From: Desulfovibrio intestinalis
Lineage (GTDB): Bacteria; Desulfobacterota; Desulfovibrionia; Desulfovibrionales; Desulfovibrionaceae
DNA: 64,000 nt
Assembly (NCBI RefSeq): GCF_014202345.1
Contig: NZ_JACHGO010000002.1
Location: 62,001 to 126,000, forward strand
Direction: 5' to 3'
Part shown: positions 43,776 to 52,909 of the stretch, piece after piece
How positions within the stretch are numbered: the first letter of the stretch is position 1
How the letters are laid out: each line of letters opens with the position of its first letter
Translations under genes and position numbers: made by a program
The notes under the pieces: generated by a model
Databases searched by the model: none
The model's input: the letters and a program-made list of their open reading frames with translations, nothing else
What the model was told of the DNA's origin: nothing

Positions 43776-45401
43776 TTACTGCGTTGCAGTTTTCAACGCT
43801 GCGGCAGTTCTTTCCTGCGCGTCTTTCTGCGCAAGGTGCCAGACAAGCCGACGCAGGGGCACCAGGGCAACCTGTGCCTTGTCCTGCCATGTGCGCAGTG
43901 CGTGCAGCGTTTCATCATACGGATGGCCTATGGCAACGGCGTAACCCTTGGTGCGGGCCTTTGCCGCCGCATGGTCCAGAGCTTCCAGAATCGCGAGGGT
44001 CTGCCTGCGCGTATCAAGAAAAACGTCGCGTGTGGCGCTCACCATACCCAGACTATGGGCCTGCTGGCCCAGGTGCGAGTCTGGCGTGGTGAGGCTGTCC
44101 AGCACAAAAAAGCCCATACCTTCAAGCCATGCGCACAAAAGGCGGCAGGAATCCGCATTGCTTGTAAAGGCCGAACCCATATGGTTGTTCAGGCCAATGG
44201 CCGATGGCAGTACCGAAAGATTGTCTTTCAGGGCGGCCCGAAGCTGGCCGGGCTGCATGCCTGTCCACAAGGCCCCTTGTCCCGGCTGCGGGCGTTTGCC
44301 GTCTGCCCGGGGCAGCGGTTCCATTGGCACATGGGCCATGACGTCGAGCCGCCGTTGCGCCGCCAGATCAGCCGTGGCCTGCGCGTGCGGCGCATGCGGC
44401 CATATGGCCAGAGTAACCGGATAAGGCAGCGCCGCCAAGGATTCAGCCGCGTTCAGGCTTTGCCCCATATCATCAATAACCAGCACAAGGGCCGGGTTGG
44501 GCAAAGGCCTTGCCAGGTCTGCCAGCTGGGCCTCGCGCCCGGGAAAAATAAACCGGTGCGTCAGGTGGCCATTGTCAAAAATATCCAGATGGCCCGCGTC
44601 TGTCCATGCAAGCCGGATTTTTCCGTCGGTCAGATCTGCCAGTTTCATTAGGTTTGGCAGGCCCGCCCGGCCCGCCAGTTCCGTTGAGCGAAGCGCCGTG
44701 TCGGTCAGGGGAAAACGTGTGCCGTGTTCAAATCCAGCGCCTTGCCCACGCCGAGCGGCTTCGGCAAGCGCTTCTGTTGCCGGGAGATTTTCGCTCGCGA
44801 TCTTCTTTCTTTCCGCCAGAACCGCGGCGCTTGGCGGAACAAGCTTGTCCAGCAGCCCCAGACCAAGGCGCAAGGGCGCGCAGGGACCAGTGACGGTGTA
44901 GACGCGCACCATCGGAGTTTCTTGCGCACCGTCATTGGCAGCCGGAGCGGGGTGGCCGATCACCCCTTGCGCAGCTCCAGCAGGCTGCGCCTGTTCTGTC
45001 CTGCCGCCCAAAGCCCCCGCATCGCCGGGAGCTTCTGTAAAAACTGAAGAAGTCAGTTCACGCTGCCAGCGGGCCGTGGGCAGGGTTTGCGGTAAAACCG
45101 CTTCAACAAGGCGGTCCAGAGCTTCCAGCCGGGCCTGCGCGGCGGCTTCGTTTTCTGCCGCTGTTGCCCGATTTGCCGGATTTGCCAGGCCATCAGGCCG
45201 CGCTTGCGCGGACTCGCCAGCCTTGGCACGGTGCGGGGCGGAAAAGGGCAGTGGCTCATTGCGGCCAACCCACAGGGCTAAAATCAAACTGGCCACCAGC
45301 CAGAGCCCCCCGCCCAGGGCCATGCATACAGACGCGGAAAGCCTCCCGCCCGGCCGCGATGGACCAGTCTGGAGGCTTTCCTTATGTTTATTATGGTGCA
45401 T
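43776..45401 (-). CDS. Divergent polysaccharide deacetylase family protein (YibQ-like)
   Basis: 541 residues. A transmembrane anchor at about 28-48 (ALGGGLWLVASLILALWVG) is followed by a 150-residue Ala/Glu-rich linker, a middle region, and a C-terminal divergent deacetylase domain: PALVLVIDDMGQSLNAAES, PYPVTLAIWPHAP, DVMAHVPMEPLP, IGLNNHMGSAFTSN and KGYAVAIGHPYDETLHAL. The canonical metal triad is only partly recognisable. It lies directly after the C-terminal processing protease gene, the neighbour it has in many Gram-negatives, so an envelope or peptidoglycan role is likely. The linker is longer than usual. Confidence 0.85.
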   Translation of the reverse strand: MHHNKHKESLQTGPSRPGGRLSASVCMALGGGLWLVASLILALWVGRNEPLPFSAPHRAKAGESAQARPDGLANPANRATAAENEAAAQARLEALDRLVEAVLPQTLPTARWQRELTSSVFTEAPGDAGALGGRTEQAQPAGAAQGVIGHPAPAANDGAQETPMVRVYTVTGPCAPLRLGLGLLDKLVPPSAAVLAERKKIASENLPATEALAEAARRGQGAGFEHGTRFPLTDTALRSTELAGRAGLPNLMKLADLTDGKIRLAWTDAGHLDIFDNGHLTHRFIFPGREAQLADLARPLPNPALVLVIDDMGQSLNAAESLAALPYPVTLAIWPHAPHAQATADLAAQRRLDVMAHVPMEPLPRADGKRPQPGQGALWTGMQPGQLRAALKDNLSVLPSAIGLNNHMGSAFTSNADSCRLLCAWLEGMGFFVLDSLTTPDSHLGQQAHSLGMVSATRDVFLDTRRQTLAILEALDHAAAKARTKGYAVAIGHPYDETLHALRTWQDKAQVALVPLRRLVWHLAQKDAQERTAAALKTATQ

Positions 45402-45427
45402 GTGCTGCTGTGTGATGCTTCAGGGCC

Positions 45428-46759
45428 TCAGTCTGCCTTGATTTCACGCATCTTGGGAAGATTCTTCACCATCTGCAGACCCATACGCAACTGGTTGTCG
45501 CGTGCAAGCTGTTCCTGCGCGTCGTTGGCTGCGTTCTTGCCCTTGGCCGCTTTCTTGTCCTGCTTGGTTTCAAGATGGCGGTTCAGGTCCTGTTCACGCA
45601 GCATCATGCGCGGATTATCCTTGTCATCGGTACGGGGAGCCTCAAAGGGTATTTCAAGGTCAGGCACAATACCCTCGGCTTGAATGGAACTGCCGTTGGG
45701 CGTGTAGTAGAGGGCCACCGTAAGCTTGAGGCCGGAGCCGTCAGCCAGGGGAATGATATTCTGTACTGAGCCCTTGCCGAAGGAGCGCTCGCCCACGATA
45801 AGGGCGCGCTTCTGGTCGCGCAGGGCGCCAGCCACAATTTCGGAGGCCGAGGCCGAGCCAGCGTTGATGAGCACAACCATAGGAACTCGCACATCATCGC
45901 CCTGCTTTTTGGCAGAGTACACACGCTCGGTATTTTCGCGGCGGCCCTTGATGGAAACGATGGTTCCCTTGTCAAGAAAGGCGTCAGACACGCTGACAGC
46001 CTGATCCAGCAGCCCGCCGGGGTTGTTGCGCAGGTCAAGCACAATGCCCTTGATGCCGCCATTGGCCTTGCTTTCTTTTTCCGCAGCCTTGAGGGCTTCT
46101 TTCAGCTCATCGGTGGTACGTTCGGAAAAGCGTGTGAGCCGTATCCAGTAGTACCCGTCTTCAAGTTTTTTTGACTTGACGCTGATAAGGGGAATGGCAT
46201 CACGCGTGATGTGCACGGTTTGCGGATTTTTGGAATCGTGGTGCAGGATGACGAGTTCAACTTCCGATCCCTTGGGGCCGCGAATGCGTGAAACCACTTC
46301 CTGAAGCGAAAGCTCCTGGGCTGGCTGGCCGTTGATGGACAGGATAATGTCGCCAGGTTGCAGGCCTGCACGGAAGGCAGGGGTGTCTTCAATGGGCGTT
46401 ACCACGGTAATCTGGCCGTTTTCCTGCGAAATCTCTATGCCAACACCAAAGAATTCGCCGGAGGTTGTCTCCTGCATTTCTTTGTATTCATCGGTGTTCA
46501 TGAAGGTAGAGTGCGGGTCAAGCCCTTGAAGCATGCCCTTGACAGCGCCATTGATAAGATCGCCCTGGGACACATCGCGAACATAGTAACGCTCCACCAG
46601 ATCAAGAACCTGGCTGAAGCGCTTGAGGGCGTCGAATTTACTGGTAGCTTCTTTGGGTTGTTCCTTGGCATCGGCGCTGTGCGCAACGCCGGGGCAAATC
46701 AGGGCGGCACCGAAAAGCAGCGTGAATCCTAATACATATGAACGAAAAAGAAGACGCAT
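45428..46759 (-). CDS. ctpA: C-terminal processing peptidase (S41 family)
   Basis: 443 residues. Signal peptide (LLFRSYVLGFTLLFGAALIC), an N-terminal cap, a PDZ domain (GEFFGVGIEISQENGQI to PGDIILSINGQPA) and the S41 protease core. The catalytic Ser lies in INAGSASASEIVAGAL and the Lys in GERSFGKGSVQ. The tail is Lys/Gln-rich. It processes or degrades periplasmic proteins by their C-termini. GGAG nine bases before ATG sets the start. First gene of the ctpA-yibQ-ndk-proC series. Confidence 0.93.
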   Translation of the reverse strand: MRLLFRSYVLGFTLLFGAALICPGVAHSADAKEQPKEATSKFDALKRFSQVLDLVERYYVRDVSQGDLINGAVKGMLQGLDPHSTFMNTDEYKEMQETTSGEFFGVGIEISQENGQITVVTPIEDTPAFRAGLQPGDIILSINGQPAQELSLQEVVSRIRGPKGSEVELVILHHDSKNPQTVHITRDAIPLISVKSKKLEDGYYWIRLTRFSERTTDELKEALKAAEKESKANGGIKGIVLDLRNNPGGLLDQAVSVSDAFLDKGTIVSIKGRRENTERVYSAKKQGDDVRVPMVVLINAGSASASEIVAGALRDQKRALIVGERSFGKGSVQNIIPLADGSGLKLTVALYYTPNGSSIQAEGIVPDLEIPFEAPRTDDKDNPRMMLREQDLNRHLETKQDKKAAKGKNAANDAQEQLARDNQLRMGLQMVKNLPKMREIKAD

Positions 46760-47060
46760 ATTGACGTTCTCCACATAGACTGTATGGACGGAAGGGGCAC
46801 CGCAACATGGCGGCCCACGGCGCATAAAAAATAGGGGCGCGCCCCCGTAACACTGAACCGGGGCAGAGAGCCCAAGCCTGTGTACATCAGTCCATATTGA
46901 ACTTTTTTAAGGGAAAAGGCAAACCAAAAGGCGTGCATTGCTACATGCCAGATCCACCATTCATCAATGAATAAATACTAATGAATCAGGTAGGATAGGG
47001 TCTGCAGCCTTGGGGCGGCGTGGGGCTGTAACGCCGCGCGAGAATAACTCGTCTGGTTTG
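46760..47060. other. Upstream region of ctpA
   Basis: No gene is seen. It is moderately GC-rich near ctpA and AT-rich around 46890-46990, where the ctpA promoter is expected. Confidence 0.4.
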
Positions 47061-47094
47061 AAAAAGGGTTGCTGACCCAAAAAGTCAGCAACCC
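47061..47094 (-). terminator. Terminator of the rubrerythrin gene
   Basis: Perfect 11-bp stem GGGTTGCTGAC / GTCAGCAACCC with loop CCAAAAA, followed by TTTTT on the minus strand. It is 166 bases after the stop; another stem (GGCGGC/GCCGCC) lies between. Confidence 0.65.
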
Positions 47095-47259
47095 CCGCCC
47101 CTTGAGGCTCCTCAAACCATCGTGATTTCATCGTTGGCGGCCTATGGGCGTCAGCCCAAAAGCCGCCATAAAAACGGAGTGTGCAACTCTTGCGCAATGA
47201 ACTGCAGAGAATATTACTCTGTCCGCGTCAAGTACGCTCCAGGCCAACGGGGCAGCTGT

Positions 47260-47763
47260 TTAGCTGCAGCATTCGCTGGAATTGAAAAAAGCAGCTGTGC
47301 CAGCGCCGCACACGGGGCAGGTGTCACAGGGGCCTTCGTGCGTGTAGCCGCAGACCTTACAGATGTAGTAGTCGGTCTGGGGCAGGCCGGCGGGATTTTC
47401 CAGAGCCTTTTTGTACAGGTTGGCATGCACTTCTTCCACCGAGTTCACGAAGTCGAAATACTTGGCGATGGCGGTCTTGCCTTCGTCCTGCGCTTCCTTG
47501 ATCATTTCGGGATACATCTTGGTGAATTCGTAGGTTTCACCTTCAATGGCCGACTTGAGGTTGGCGGCGGTATCACCGATTTTGCCGGCATTGCGCAGAT
47601 GGGCGTGTGCGTGGATGGTTTCGGCAGCGGCAGCGGCACGGAACAGCTTGGCAACCTGGGTCATGCCTTCCTTGTCGGCGACCTGGGCAAAGGCAAGATA
47701 TTTGCGGTTAGCCTGGGATTCGCCAGCAAAGGCCGTCATAAGATTTTCCTGAGTTTTGCTCAT
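47260..47763 (-). CDS. rbr: Rubrerythrin
   Basis: 167 residues. A ferritin-like four-helix diiron domain (GESQANRKYLAFAQVADKEG, AAAETIHAHAHLRNAG, SAIEGETYEFTKMYPEM, FVNSVEEVHANLYKKAL) is joined to a C-terminal rubredoxin-like Fe(Cys)4 domain (YICKVCGYTHEG, TCPVCGA). It reduces hydrogen peroxide in anaerobes. It is slightly shorter than the classical 191-residue form and has an unusual Cys-Cys-Ser end. AAGGAG precedes ATG. Monocistronic with a strong promoter. Confidence 0.95.
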   Translation of the reverse strand: MSKTQENLMTAFAGESQANRKYLAFAQVADKEGMTQVAKLFRAAAAAETIHAHAHLRNAGKIGDTAANLKSAIEGETYEFTKMYPEMIKEAQDEGKTAIAKYFDFVNSVEEVHANLYKKALENPAGLPQTDYYICKVCGYTHEGPCDTCPVCGAGTAAFFNSSECCS

Positions 47764-47819
47764 GGTATTCTCCTTTCTATGTATATTTTTTGTTGCTTCT
47801 TTTTATCAAGAACGATTCC

Positions 47820-47848
47820 TATTTAATCAATCCCTCAGTTATTGTAAA
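47820..47848 (-). promoter_or_regulatory. Promoter of the rubrerythrin gene
   Basis: TTTACA, 17-base spacer, TAAATA on the minus strand, about 57 bases upstream of the start codon in an AT-rich region. Confidence 0.6.
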
Positions 47849-47855
47849 GCTTTTT

Positions 47856-47872
47856 TGTCAATTATTTTGACA
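47856..47872. promoter_or_regulatory. Candidate operator upstream of the rubrerythrin promoter
   Basis: Perfect palindrome TGTCAA-TTATT-TTGACA just upstream of the -35 box. A peroxide- or redox-responsive regulator (PerR, Rex or CRP/FNR type) is plausible, but the site does not match a consensus exactly. Confidence 0.5.
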
Positions 47873-48072
47873 GTTATTTCTTGAGTAAGCAAGTTTAAAG
47901 CTTATATCTGTCTGAATATACATATTTTTGCACCATCTTTTCTTACACGAAGCAGGCTCTCGGTTTTAGTTTTTTACGGGCTTGGCGTGCGCCCACGGTC
48001 TTCACTGCGTGTGGGCAGGCATGGGCACGCGCCGCCGTTGCCTAAGCCTTCGCCTGCGGTTACACTATCCGC

Positions 48073-48678
48073 ATGGACGTACAGCACATTATTGACAATC
48101 TCGGTCTCGCCCCGCACCCGGAGGGCGGCTATTATCGCCGAACCTACCAGTGCGAGCGGATGCTGACGCCACGAGATATGCCCTGCGGTTTTGACCAGCC
48201 CCGCCCCGTATCCACGGCCATTCTTTTTCTTTTGCGGGCAGGCCAGTACTCGCGCCTGCACCGTATTCGCCAGGATGAGCTTTGGCATTTTCATCTGGGC
48301 GGTCCGCTGCGGCTGGTATGGATAGACCGGGGAGGCCGCGCCCGCGAAACCCTCATGGGGCCGGATATTCTTAATGGGCATGTGCTGCAATGCGCCGTGC
48401 CTGGGGGCTACTGGTTTGGGGCTACGCCAGCGCCCGGTTCAGATTTTTCGCTGGTGGGCTGCACCGTGGCCCCCGGCTTTGATTTCAGCGATCTGCATCT
48501 TGCACGGCGTCGCGAACTGGAAAAACGCTTTCCGCTGGCGCTTGACTGTATTCGCGAATTTTGCCCGCCCGATACGCCTGTGGACTCGCTGGCCTCGGAT
48601 ATGTGCGGGTGTTCGCAGGACGGCGGCAATAACCACGCTCAGGGGTTGGCTCCATCCCGTAAGGACGGGCTGGCATGA
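48073..48678 (+). CDS. Cupin-5 (DUF985) family protein
   Basis: 201 residues. The family pattern is clear: IIDNLGLAPHPEGGYYRRTY, STAILFLLRAGQYSRLHRIR with DELWHFHLGGPLRLVWI, and VPGGYWFGA followed by SLVGCTVAPGFDFSDLHLA. It is a small beta-barrel sugar-isomerase-like fold of unknown reaction, found widely in bacteria and fungi. The C-terminus extends by about 35 residues with a Cys-Gly-Cys. Its stop overlaps the next start (ATGA), so it is coupled to the YigZ-like gene. Confidence 0.88.
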   Translation: MDVQHIIDNLGLAPHPEGGYYRRTYQCERMLTPRDMPCGFDQPRPVSTAILFLLRAGQYSRLHRIRQDELWHFHLGGPLRLVWIDRGGRARETLMGPDILNGHVLQCAVPGGYWFGATPAPGSDFSLVGCTVAPGFDFSDLHLARRRELEKRFPLALDCIREFCPPDTPVDSLASDMCGCSQDGGNNHAQGLAPSRKDGLA

Positions 48679-49310
48679 GCCGTTACGCTGTACCTGCCGC
48701 CAGTACCGGGCAGCCGCACTGCACGGAAATCATCATCCGGCGCAGCCGGTTTCTTACACTGTGCGCCCACACGCCGGGCCCGGCAGCGGCCCGCGCGTTT
48801 GTAGAAGAAATTCGCAGGCGTCACGCGGACGCCACCCACAACTGCTGGGCCTATGCAGCGGGAGCGCCAGGGCATACCGCCCAGATCGGTTCTTCTGACG
48901 ACGGCGAACCCCACGGAACCGCCGGGCGGCCCATGCTGCAAGTGGTGCTGCACAGCAATGTGGGTGAGCTGTGCGTTGTGGTAAGCCGCTGGTTTGGCGG
49001 CGTCAAACTTGGCACTGGCGGCCTTGTGCGCGCTTATCAGGACAGCGTGCGCGAAAATCTGGCTTCTCTTTCTCTGGTGGAGCGCGTGCCGCAGATCCGG
49101 CTGGCGCTTACGGTGGAATACGCCCATGTGGACGCCCTGCGCCGTCTTTTGCCTACCTTTGAAGCGCGGCCTGCGGGCGAAGAGTACGCGGCGCAGGCCC
49201 ACCTTACGCTCCTGCTGCCAGAAGAGCATTTGTCACAGTTTGAGCTTGCTTTGGCTGGCTTGAGCAACGGTTCGGCCCTTTGCCGCCAGATTGAGGACGA
49301 AGAGGCCTGA
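48675..49310 (+). CDS. YigZ/IMPACT-family protein (UPF0029)
   Basis: 211 residues. The IMPACT N-terminal domain signatures are present: RSRFLTLCAHTPGPAAARAF, ATHNCWAYAAG, SSDDGEPHGTAGRPMLQVV and VVVSRWFGGVKLGTGGLVRAY. A C-terminal DUF1949-type domain follows. Function is thought to involve translation or nucleotide binding; not established. It overlaps the cupin gene by four bases and converges with the efflux adaptor gene. Confidence 0.92.
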   Translation: MSRYAVPAASTGQPHCTEIIIRRSRFLTLCAHTPGPAAARAFVEEIRRRHADATHNCWAYAAGAPGHTAQIGSSDDGEPHGTAGRPMLQVVLHSNVGELCVVVSRWFGGVKLGTGGLVRAYQDSVRENLASLSLVERVPQIRLALTVEYAHVDALRRLLPTFEARPAGEEYAAQAHLTLLLPEEHLSQFELALAGLSNGSALCRQIEDEEA

Positions 49311-49366
49311 TTTACCATAAAAGTAGCTTCAGGCTTATGTTTGCGCAAGCCTGTTGCGGCGGCCGT

Positions 49367-50533
49367 TTACTCCACCACCTTCACGGGCAGACCGGGCGCA
49401 AGGCGTACCTGTCCTTCAATGACCACCTGTTCGCCTTCTGCCAATGATCCCTCTACAACGCTGACTCCCTTGTGCTCAAACAGGGGCTTTACCGCGCGGT
49501 ACGCAGCGTGATTGTCCTTGTCCACCACATATACATAGGATTCGTCGCGGCCAGACTGCACCGCGCGCGAGGGCACGGTAAGCACCTGTTCGCCCATACC
49601 CAGCGGCAATTCCACCTGCACAAACTGGCCGGGCCACAGGTGGCGGTCGGCATTCTCAAAGGTGGCCCGAAGGCGGATGGTGCCCGTGCGCGTATCTACC
49701 GTATTGTCCACCAGGGTCAGAACCCCCTGTTCTGGCTGCGCGCCTGTGGGCGTGGCGGTAACGGTAACGCTTTCAACGGCCATGCGGTCCAGTATGATGG
49801 GCAGGTGGGCTTCTGGCACAGAAAAGCCCACATAAATGGGCGAAAGAGTGTCGATGGTTACAATGGGCGTGGCGTCGGAAGATTTGACCATATTGCCCTT
49901 GTCTACGCTAAGCGCGCCCACGCGCCCGCTGATGGGGGCCACCACCGTACAGTAGGCAAGGTCAAGGGCCGCGCTTTCCTCGGCGGCTTTGTCTGACTGC
50001 ACTGTCGCCCGAAGTGCGGCGGCCTGGGTGGCGGTTTGCTCGTAGGCTTCACGGCTCACATAGCCGTCGCCCACCAGTTTGCCGTAGCGGGCCATGTCGT
50101 CCAGAGCCTTGTTGAGCTGGGCCTGAGATTTGGCCAGCATGCCGCGCTTTTCACGCAATATGGCTGCAAAGGGGCGGGGGTCGATGGTAATAAGCGGCTG
50201 GCCTTCCTGCACGTCCTGCCCTTCAGTAAAATGGACCTGCTGTATTTCACCCGCCACGCGAGGCCTGACGCCCACAGAAGCCGAAGCCCGCACGTTGCCC
50301 ACCACATGCAGCAGGCGCGGCACGTCGGCACGGTCAACTGTGGCCGTACGCACGGGGGCCGGGGGCGGGCCAGAGGCTTTTTGGTCGTTGCCTAAGCAGC
50401 CGTTGAGGGCTGGAAGCAGCGCGAGGGTCAGAGCCAGCAGCACAAGGCGCTTGGAAGCGATGCCCCGGAAAAGGAGCGCAAAGGCGGTACCTGAAAAAAA
50501 TGGCATCCGCAGGCGGTTGTCAAAGGGCGTCAT
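49367..50533 (-). CDS. RND-type efflux periplasmic adaptor (membrane fusion lipoprotein)
   Basis: 388 residues. A lipobox LNGC gives acylated Cys46 after an unusually long N-region; a start closer to the signal core is possible. The HlyD/AcrA architecture is clear: lipoyl-like EIQQVHFTEGQDVQEGQPLI, helical hairpin (LAKSQAQLNKALDDMARYGK), VVAPISGRVGALSVDKGNMV, and a beta-barrel end (GQFVQVELPLG, VPSRAVQSGRDESYVYVVD). Adaptors bridge an inner-membrane pump and TolC. No RND pump lies downstream, since the next gene is convergent, so it must pair with a pump or with the TolC-like protein at 9.3 kb encoded elsewhere. Confidence 0.9.
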   Translation of the reverse strand: MTPFDNRLRMPFFSGTAFALLFRGIASKRLVLLALTLALLPALNGCLGNDQKASGPPPAPVRTATVDRADVPRLLHVVGNVRASASVGVRPRVAGEIQQVHFTEGQDVQEGQPLITIDPRPFAAILREKRGMLAKSQAQLNKALDDMARYGKLVGDGYVSREAYEQTATQAAALRATVQSDKAAEESAALDLAYCTVVAPISGRVGALSVDKGNMVKSSDATPIVTIDTLSPIYVGFSVPEAHLPIILDRMAVESVTVTATPTGAQPEQGVLTLVDNTVDTRTGTIRLRATFENADRHLWPGQFVQVELPLGMGEQVLTVPSRAVQSGRDESYVYVVDKDNHAAYRAVKPLFEHKGVSVVEGSLAEGEQVVIEGQVRLAPGLPVKVVE

Positions 50534-50789
50534 GGATATATCCTTAAAGAATGCGTGAGCAGCGTAACGCAGGCCGCCACAGGTGCGTTCTGAACTGAAA
50601 GCTGAGGTAAACCGTTAAGCTAGGTTGAAGCAAGGACAGCGCGGCGTCAAGAGGATACCACCTTCAAACGGCAGTCTATTTGGGCATGCTTGCCAAGATT
50701 GACTTTCACCCCCTTCCCGGCATAATTACGCCTCTTTTTTGACGGCAGGATTTTAACCTTCGTCCTTTGGGCGATATAAGGAGTGCGAG

Positions 50790-52706
50790 TTGGCAAAAAA
50801 CCGCGCATTGCAGCAGTGGCGGGTGGAGGATTCCATCGAACTGTACGGCATCCGTAATTGGGGTGCCGGATATTTTGACGTTTCCGATGCGGGCGAAGTT
50901 GTTATTTGCCCGCAGGGCCCCAAGGGGCCGCAGGTTTCCATACCGGAAGTTATTTCTGGCCTGCGGGACCGGGGACACGACATGCCCGTGCTTTTGCGCG
51001 TGGAAAATATTTTGGACTCGCGCATCGCGAATATTCACGAAAGTTTTCGCAAGGCCATCAAAAATCTCGGCTATGCCGGGGCTTACCGCGGTGTTTTTCC
51101 CGTCAAGGTGAACCAGCAGCAGCAGGTGGTGGAAAAGATAGCCCAGTTTGGGGCGCAGTTTCATCACGGGCTTGAGGTCGGCTCCAAGGCTGAACTTGTG
51201 GCTGCAGTCTCTCTTATGCAAGACCGCGAAGCCTGCATTATCTGCAATGGTTATAAAGACGAAGAGTTTATGGACCTGGGCCTTCAGGCCCTGCGTTTAG
51301 GTTTCAACGTTTTCTTCGTGCTTGAAATGCCCAGCGAACTCGGCGTGCTGCTTGAACGCAGTAAGGCTCTTGGCGTGCGCCCCAGCATCGGCGTGCGCGC
51401 CAAGCTGGCAGTAAAGGCTAGCGGCCACTGGACGGATTCCGGCGGCGAGCGGTCAACCTTCGGGCTTTCGCCCGCCCAGATTGTGGACGTGGTGGATACC
51501 CTCAAGGCCCACGACATGCTGGATTGCTTCAAGCTGCTGCACTATCACCTGGGATCTCAGGTTTCCAATATCCGCGATATCCGTACTGGCGTTATGGAAG
51601 GCGCGCGTCTTTACGCGGGGCTTATCGAAGAAGGCGCGCCAATGGGTTATCTGGACCTTGGCGGCGGTCTGGCCGTGGATTACGACGGCTCGCATACCAA
51701 CTATATTTCGTCGCGCAACTACAGCCTGGACGAATATTGCACAGACGTTGTTGAAGCCATCATGAGCACTCTGGATGAGGCAAGCGTGCCCCATCCGCAC
51801 ATTATCACCGAATCGGGCCGCGCTACGGTGGCTTACTATTCGGTGCTGTTGTTCAACGTGCTGGACGTGAGCGTCGTAGAAGAAGTGCAGTTGCCTGAAA
51901 GCTTGCCCGAAGGCACGCCCGAACCTGTGATAAACCTGCGCGAAACATTGGCCAACATCAGCCTGCGTAACTTGCAGGAATGTTATAACGACGCCATTTA
52001 TTACCGCGACGAAATGCGGCAGCTTTTCTCGATGGGCCGCGTGAATCTGCGGCAGCGCACCTTGGCCGAACGGTTTTTCTGGGCCATCATCATGCGTATT
52101 GCCCAGGAGAAAACCCGTCTCAAGAACGTGCCGCGCGACCTGGCTGATATTGATGTGAGCCTGGCCGACATCTATTACGGCAACTTCAGCGTGTTTCAGT
52201 CCTTGCCTGACACCTGGGCCATTGACCAGCTTTTCCCGGTCATGCCCATCCACAGGCTCAAGGAATTTCCCTCACGGCACGGCATTATCTCTGATATTAC
52301 CTGCGATTCGGATGGCCGCATCGACCAGTTTATTGACCCGCAGGGCATGAAGCCCACGCTGGAGCTGCATCCCCTGCGTGACGGCGAGGAATACTATCTC
52401 GGCGTGTTCCTCGTGGGCGCGTATCAGGAAACCCTCGGCGACCTGCATAACCTCATGGGTGACACCAATGTGGTGTCCATCCGTGTGGCCGATGACGGAA
52501 GTTACGAGTATGTGCGCGAAATTCGCGGCGACTCAGTGGCGGATATTCTGAGCTATGTGGAATACGACCCCCGCCGTATTCTTGAGGACTTGCGCGACAC
52601 TGCCGAACAGGCTGTGCGTCAGGGCCGCATTACGCCCAGCGAGAGGTTTTCCATTATGCAGGCTTTTGAAGATGGCTTGCGCGGGTATACCTATTTTGAA
52701 AGATAA
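50790..52706 (+). CDS. speA: Biosynthetic arginine decarboxylase, TTG start
   Basis: 638 residues from a TTG eight bases after AAGGAG; no ATG fits. A fold-III PLP enzyme that turns arginine into agmatine for polyamine synthesis. The PLP Lys106 is in GVFPVKVNQQQQVVEKI, the glycine-rich phosphate site in YLDLGGGLAVDYDGSHTN, and SGRATVAYYSVLLFNVL with the C-terminal catalytic region ITCDSDGRIDQFI and FLVGAYQETLGDLHNL. Length is typical of SpeA. Monocistronic, with a hairpin terminator. Confidence 0.95.
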   Translation: MAKNRALQQWRVEDSIELYGIRNWGAGYFDVSDAGEVVICPQGPKGPQVSIPEVISGLRDRGHDMPVLLRVENILDSRIANIHESFRKAIKNLGYAGAYRGVFPVKVNQQQQVVEKIAQFGAQFHHGLEVGSKAELVAAVSLMQDREACIICNGYKDEEFMDLGLQALRLGFNVFFVLEMPSELGVLLERSKALGVRPSIGVRAKLAVKASGHWTDSGGERSTFGLSPAQIVDVVDTLKAHDMLDCFKLLHYHLGSQVSNIRDIRTGVMEGARLYAGLIEEGAPMGYLDLGGGLAVDYDGSHTNYISSRNYSLDEYCTDVVEAIMSTLDEASVPHPHIITESGRATVAYYSVLLFNVLDVSVVEEVQLPESLPEGTPEPVINLRETLANISLRNLQECYNDAIYYRDEMRQLFSMGRVNLRQRTLAERFFWAIIMRIAQEKTRLKNVPRDLADIDVSLADIYYGNFSVFQSLPDTWAIDQLFPVMPIHRLKEFPSRHGIISDITCDSDGRIDQFIDPQGMKPTLELHPLRDGEEYYLGVFLVGAYQETLGDLHNLMGDTNVVSIRVADDGSYEYVREIRGDSVADILSYVEYDPRRILEDLRDTAEQAVRQGRITPSERFSIMQAFEDGLRGYTYFER

Positions 52707-52747
52707 GCTTGCGGCGTAAAAACACGCTGTGTTGCAGTAACCAGGAG

Positions 52748-52776
52748 CAGGCGGCGGGCATTTGGCCCACCGCCTG
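52748..52776 (+). terminator. Terminator of speA
   Basis: CAGGCGG-c-GGGC / GCCC-a-CCGCCTG stem 40 bases after the stop, followed by TTCTTGTCTG. Confidence 0.55.
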
Positions 52777-52909
52777 TTCTTGTCTGATTTTTGGCCCTGT
52801 TTACTACAAAATCGGGCACCGCTTGGCGGCACGTTTCTTTGCACGCCCACCGTGGAAAACGGCGGCAAAGCTGCTTGCCTGTTGAGCAAACATGATAAAT
52901 GAAAACTTC

